This document shows, in pieces, positions 7,227-7,562 of a stretch of DNA of 7,562 bases. The translations under genes were made by a program, and so were the position numbers. The notes beneath the pieces are model-generated. The model was not told the origin of the DNA, made no database searches, and saw only the letters and a list, made by a program, of their open reading frames with translations. Location of the stretch: positions 1 to 7,562 of the forward strand of contig DTUG01000201.1 of NCBI GenBank assembly GCA_012964275.1, given 5' to 3'. This DNA comes from Fidelibacterota bacterium (GTDB lineage: Bacteria > Fidelibacterota > Marinisomatia > Marinisomatales > UBA1611). Positions within the stretch are counted from its first letter, which is position 1, and every line of letters begins with the position of its first letter.

Positions 7227-7562
7227 TCAGGTGTAGTGACCCTCATTCTTAAGGTTAAGGGAAATGGGGCAATGGTCTGAACCCATTACATCATCGTGAA
7301 TATCCGCATCCAAACAGAATTCAGTAAAAGATTCATTCACAAAAAAGTAATCGATCCGCCACCCTATGTTTCTATCTCGGGCACCCATACGGTATGACCA
7401 CCAGGAATAGCGGTCCGGTTCTGGATGGAACAACCGAAATGTATCTACCCAGCCATCATCCACGTAAATATCCAGCTTTTCCCTTTCAATAGGCATAAAC
7501 CCGGAAGTGTTAATATTTTCCTTTGGCCGTGCCAGGTCAATGGGATGGTGTGCTGTGTTCCA
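7227..7562 (-). CDS. Exodeoxyribonuclease III / ExoA-type AP endonuclease (N-terminus beyond window)
   Basis: The last 111 residues of an enzyme that cuts DNA at abasic sites and trims 3' ends in base excision repair, metal-dependent and cytoplasmic. The frame is open to the window edge. The fragment begins WNTAHHPIDLARPKEN, where Asn2 is the catalytic Asn of the GDxN motif. It continues with SGF, GWVDTFR, YSWWSYR and GWRIDYF, whose Asp (visible residue 71) is catalytic, and ends with GSDHCP, whose His (residue 97) is the general base. These blocks match the ExoA/APE1-like branch better than E. coli XthA. An ATG at 7496 is internal and not the start. The protein stops a few residues after the conserved core, so the C-terminus is complete. 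It converges on the deiminase-like gene with 31 bases between stops and has no evident functional link to it. Confidence 0.93.
   Translation of the reverse strand, partial: WNTAHHPIDLARPKENINTSGFMPIEREKLDIYVDDGWVDTFRLFHPEPDRYSWWSYRMGARDRNIGWRIDYFFVNESFTEFCLDADIHDDVMGSDHCPISLNLKNEGHYT

Noticed and set aside
7196..7262. Possible bidirectional terminator between the convergent genes
   Set aside because: No stem with a GC-rich base and following T-run could be drawn on either strand.

Overview
The window reads as an ordinary chromosomal stretch of a bacterium with a Gram-negative-like envelope: moderate-to-low GC, densely packed genes, and an MsbA-type lipid exporter. No gene identifies the phylum. 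The codon mix and gene content would fit an uncultured Fibrobacterota-Chlorobiota-Bacteroidota or Marinimicrobia-like lineage, but that is a low-confidence guess. There are seven protein-coding genes, two of them cut by the window edges. I see no RNA gene, mobile element, CRISPR array or long repeat.

Left block (1-3522, minus strand). Three tightly spaced genes read leftward: an MsbA-like ABC exporter, a CDP-glycerol glycerophosphotransferase-family enzyme, and a CDP-alcohol phosphatidyltransferase that runs off the left edge. Gaps are 6-7 bases, so this is almost certainly one transcript. Together they suggest synthesis of a phospho-alcohol lipid or polyol-phosphate glycoconjugate and its flipping across the inner membrane. 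The last two genes lie in the same reading frame, separated by one TGA and two codons.

Centre (3523-3718). A 196-base divergent intergenic region carries a 16-bp near-palindrome, a candidate operator, and presumably the promoters for both sides.

Right block (3719-7195, plus strand). HemW-type radical SAM heme chaperone, then an APC-superfamily amino acid transporter, then an arginine deiminase/amidinotransferase-fold enzyme. The last two are one base apart, and the enzyme's ribosome binding site lies inside the end of the transporter gene, so they are probably a functional pair: uptake or exchange of arginine or a related guanidino compound, and its hydrolysis or amidino transfer. HemW, 41 bases upstream, may share the transcript but is functionally unrelated.

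Right edge (7227-7562, minus strand). The C-terminal part of an ExoIII/ExoA-family AP endonuclease, convergent with the deiminase-like gene.

The most interesting points are the phospho-alcohol envelope cluster and the unassigned chemistry of the short deiminase-fold enzyme next to its transporter. I found no clear evidence of a wholly new system.
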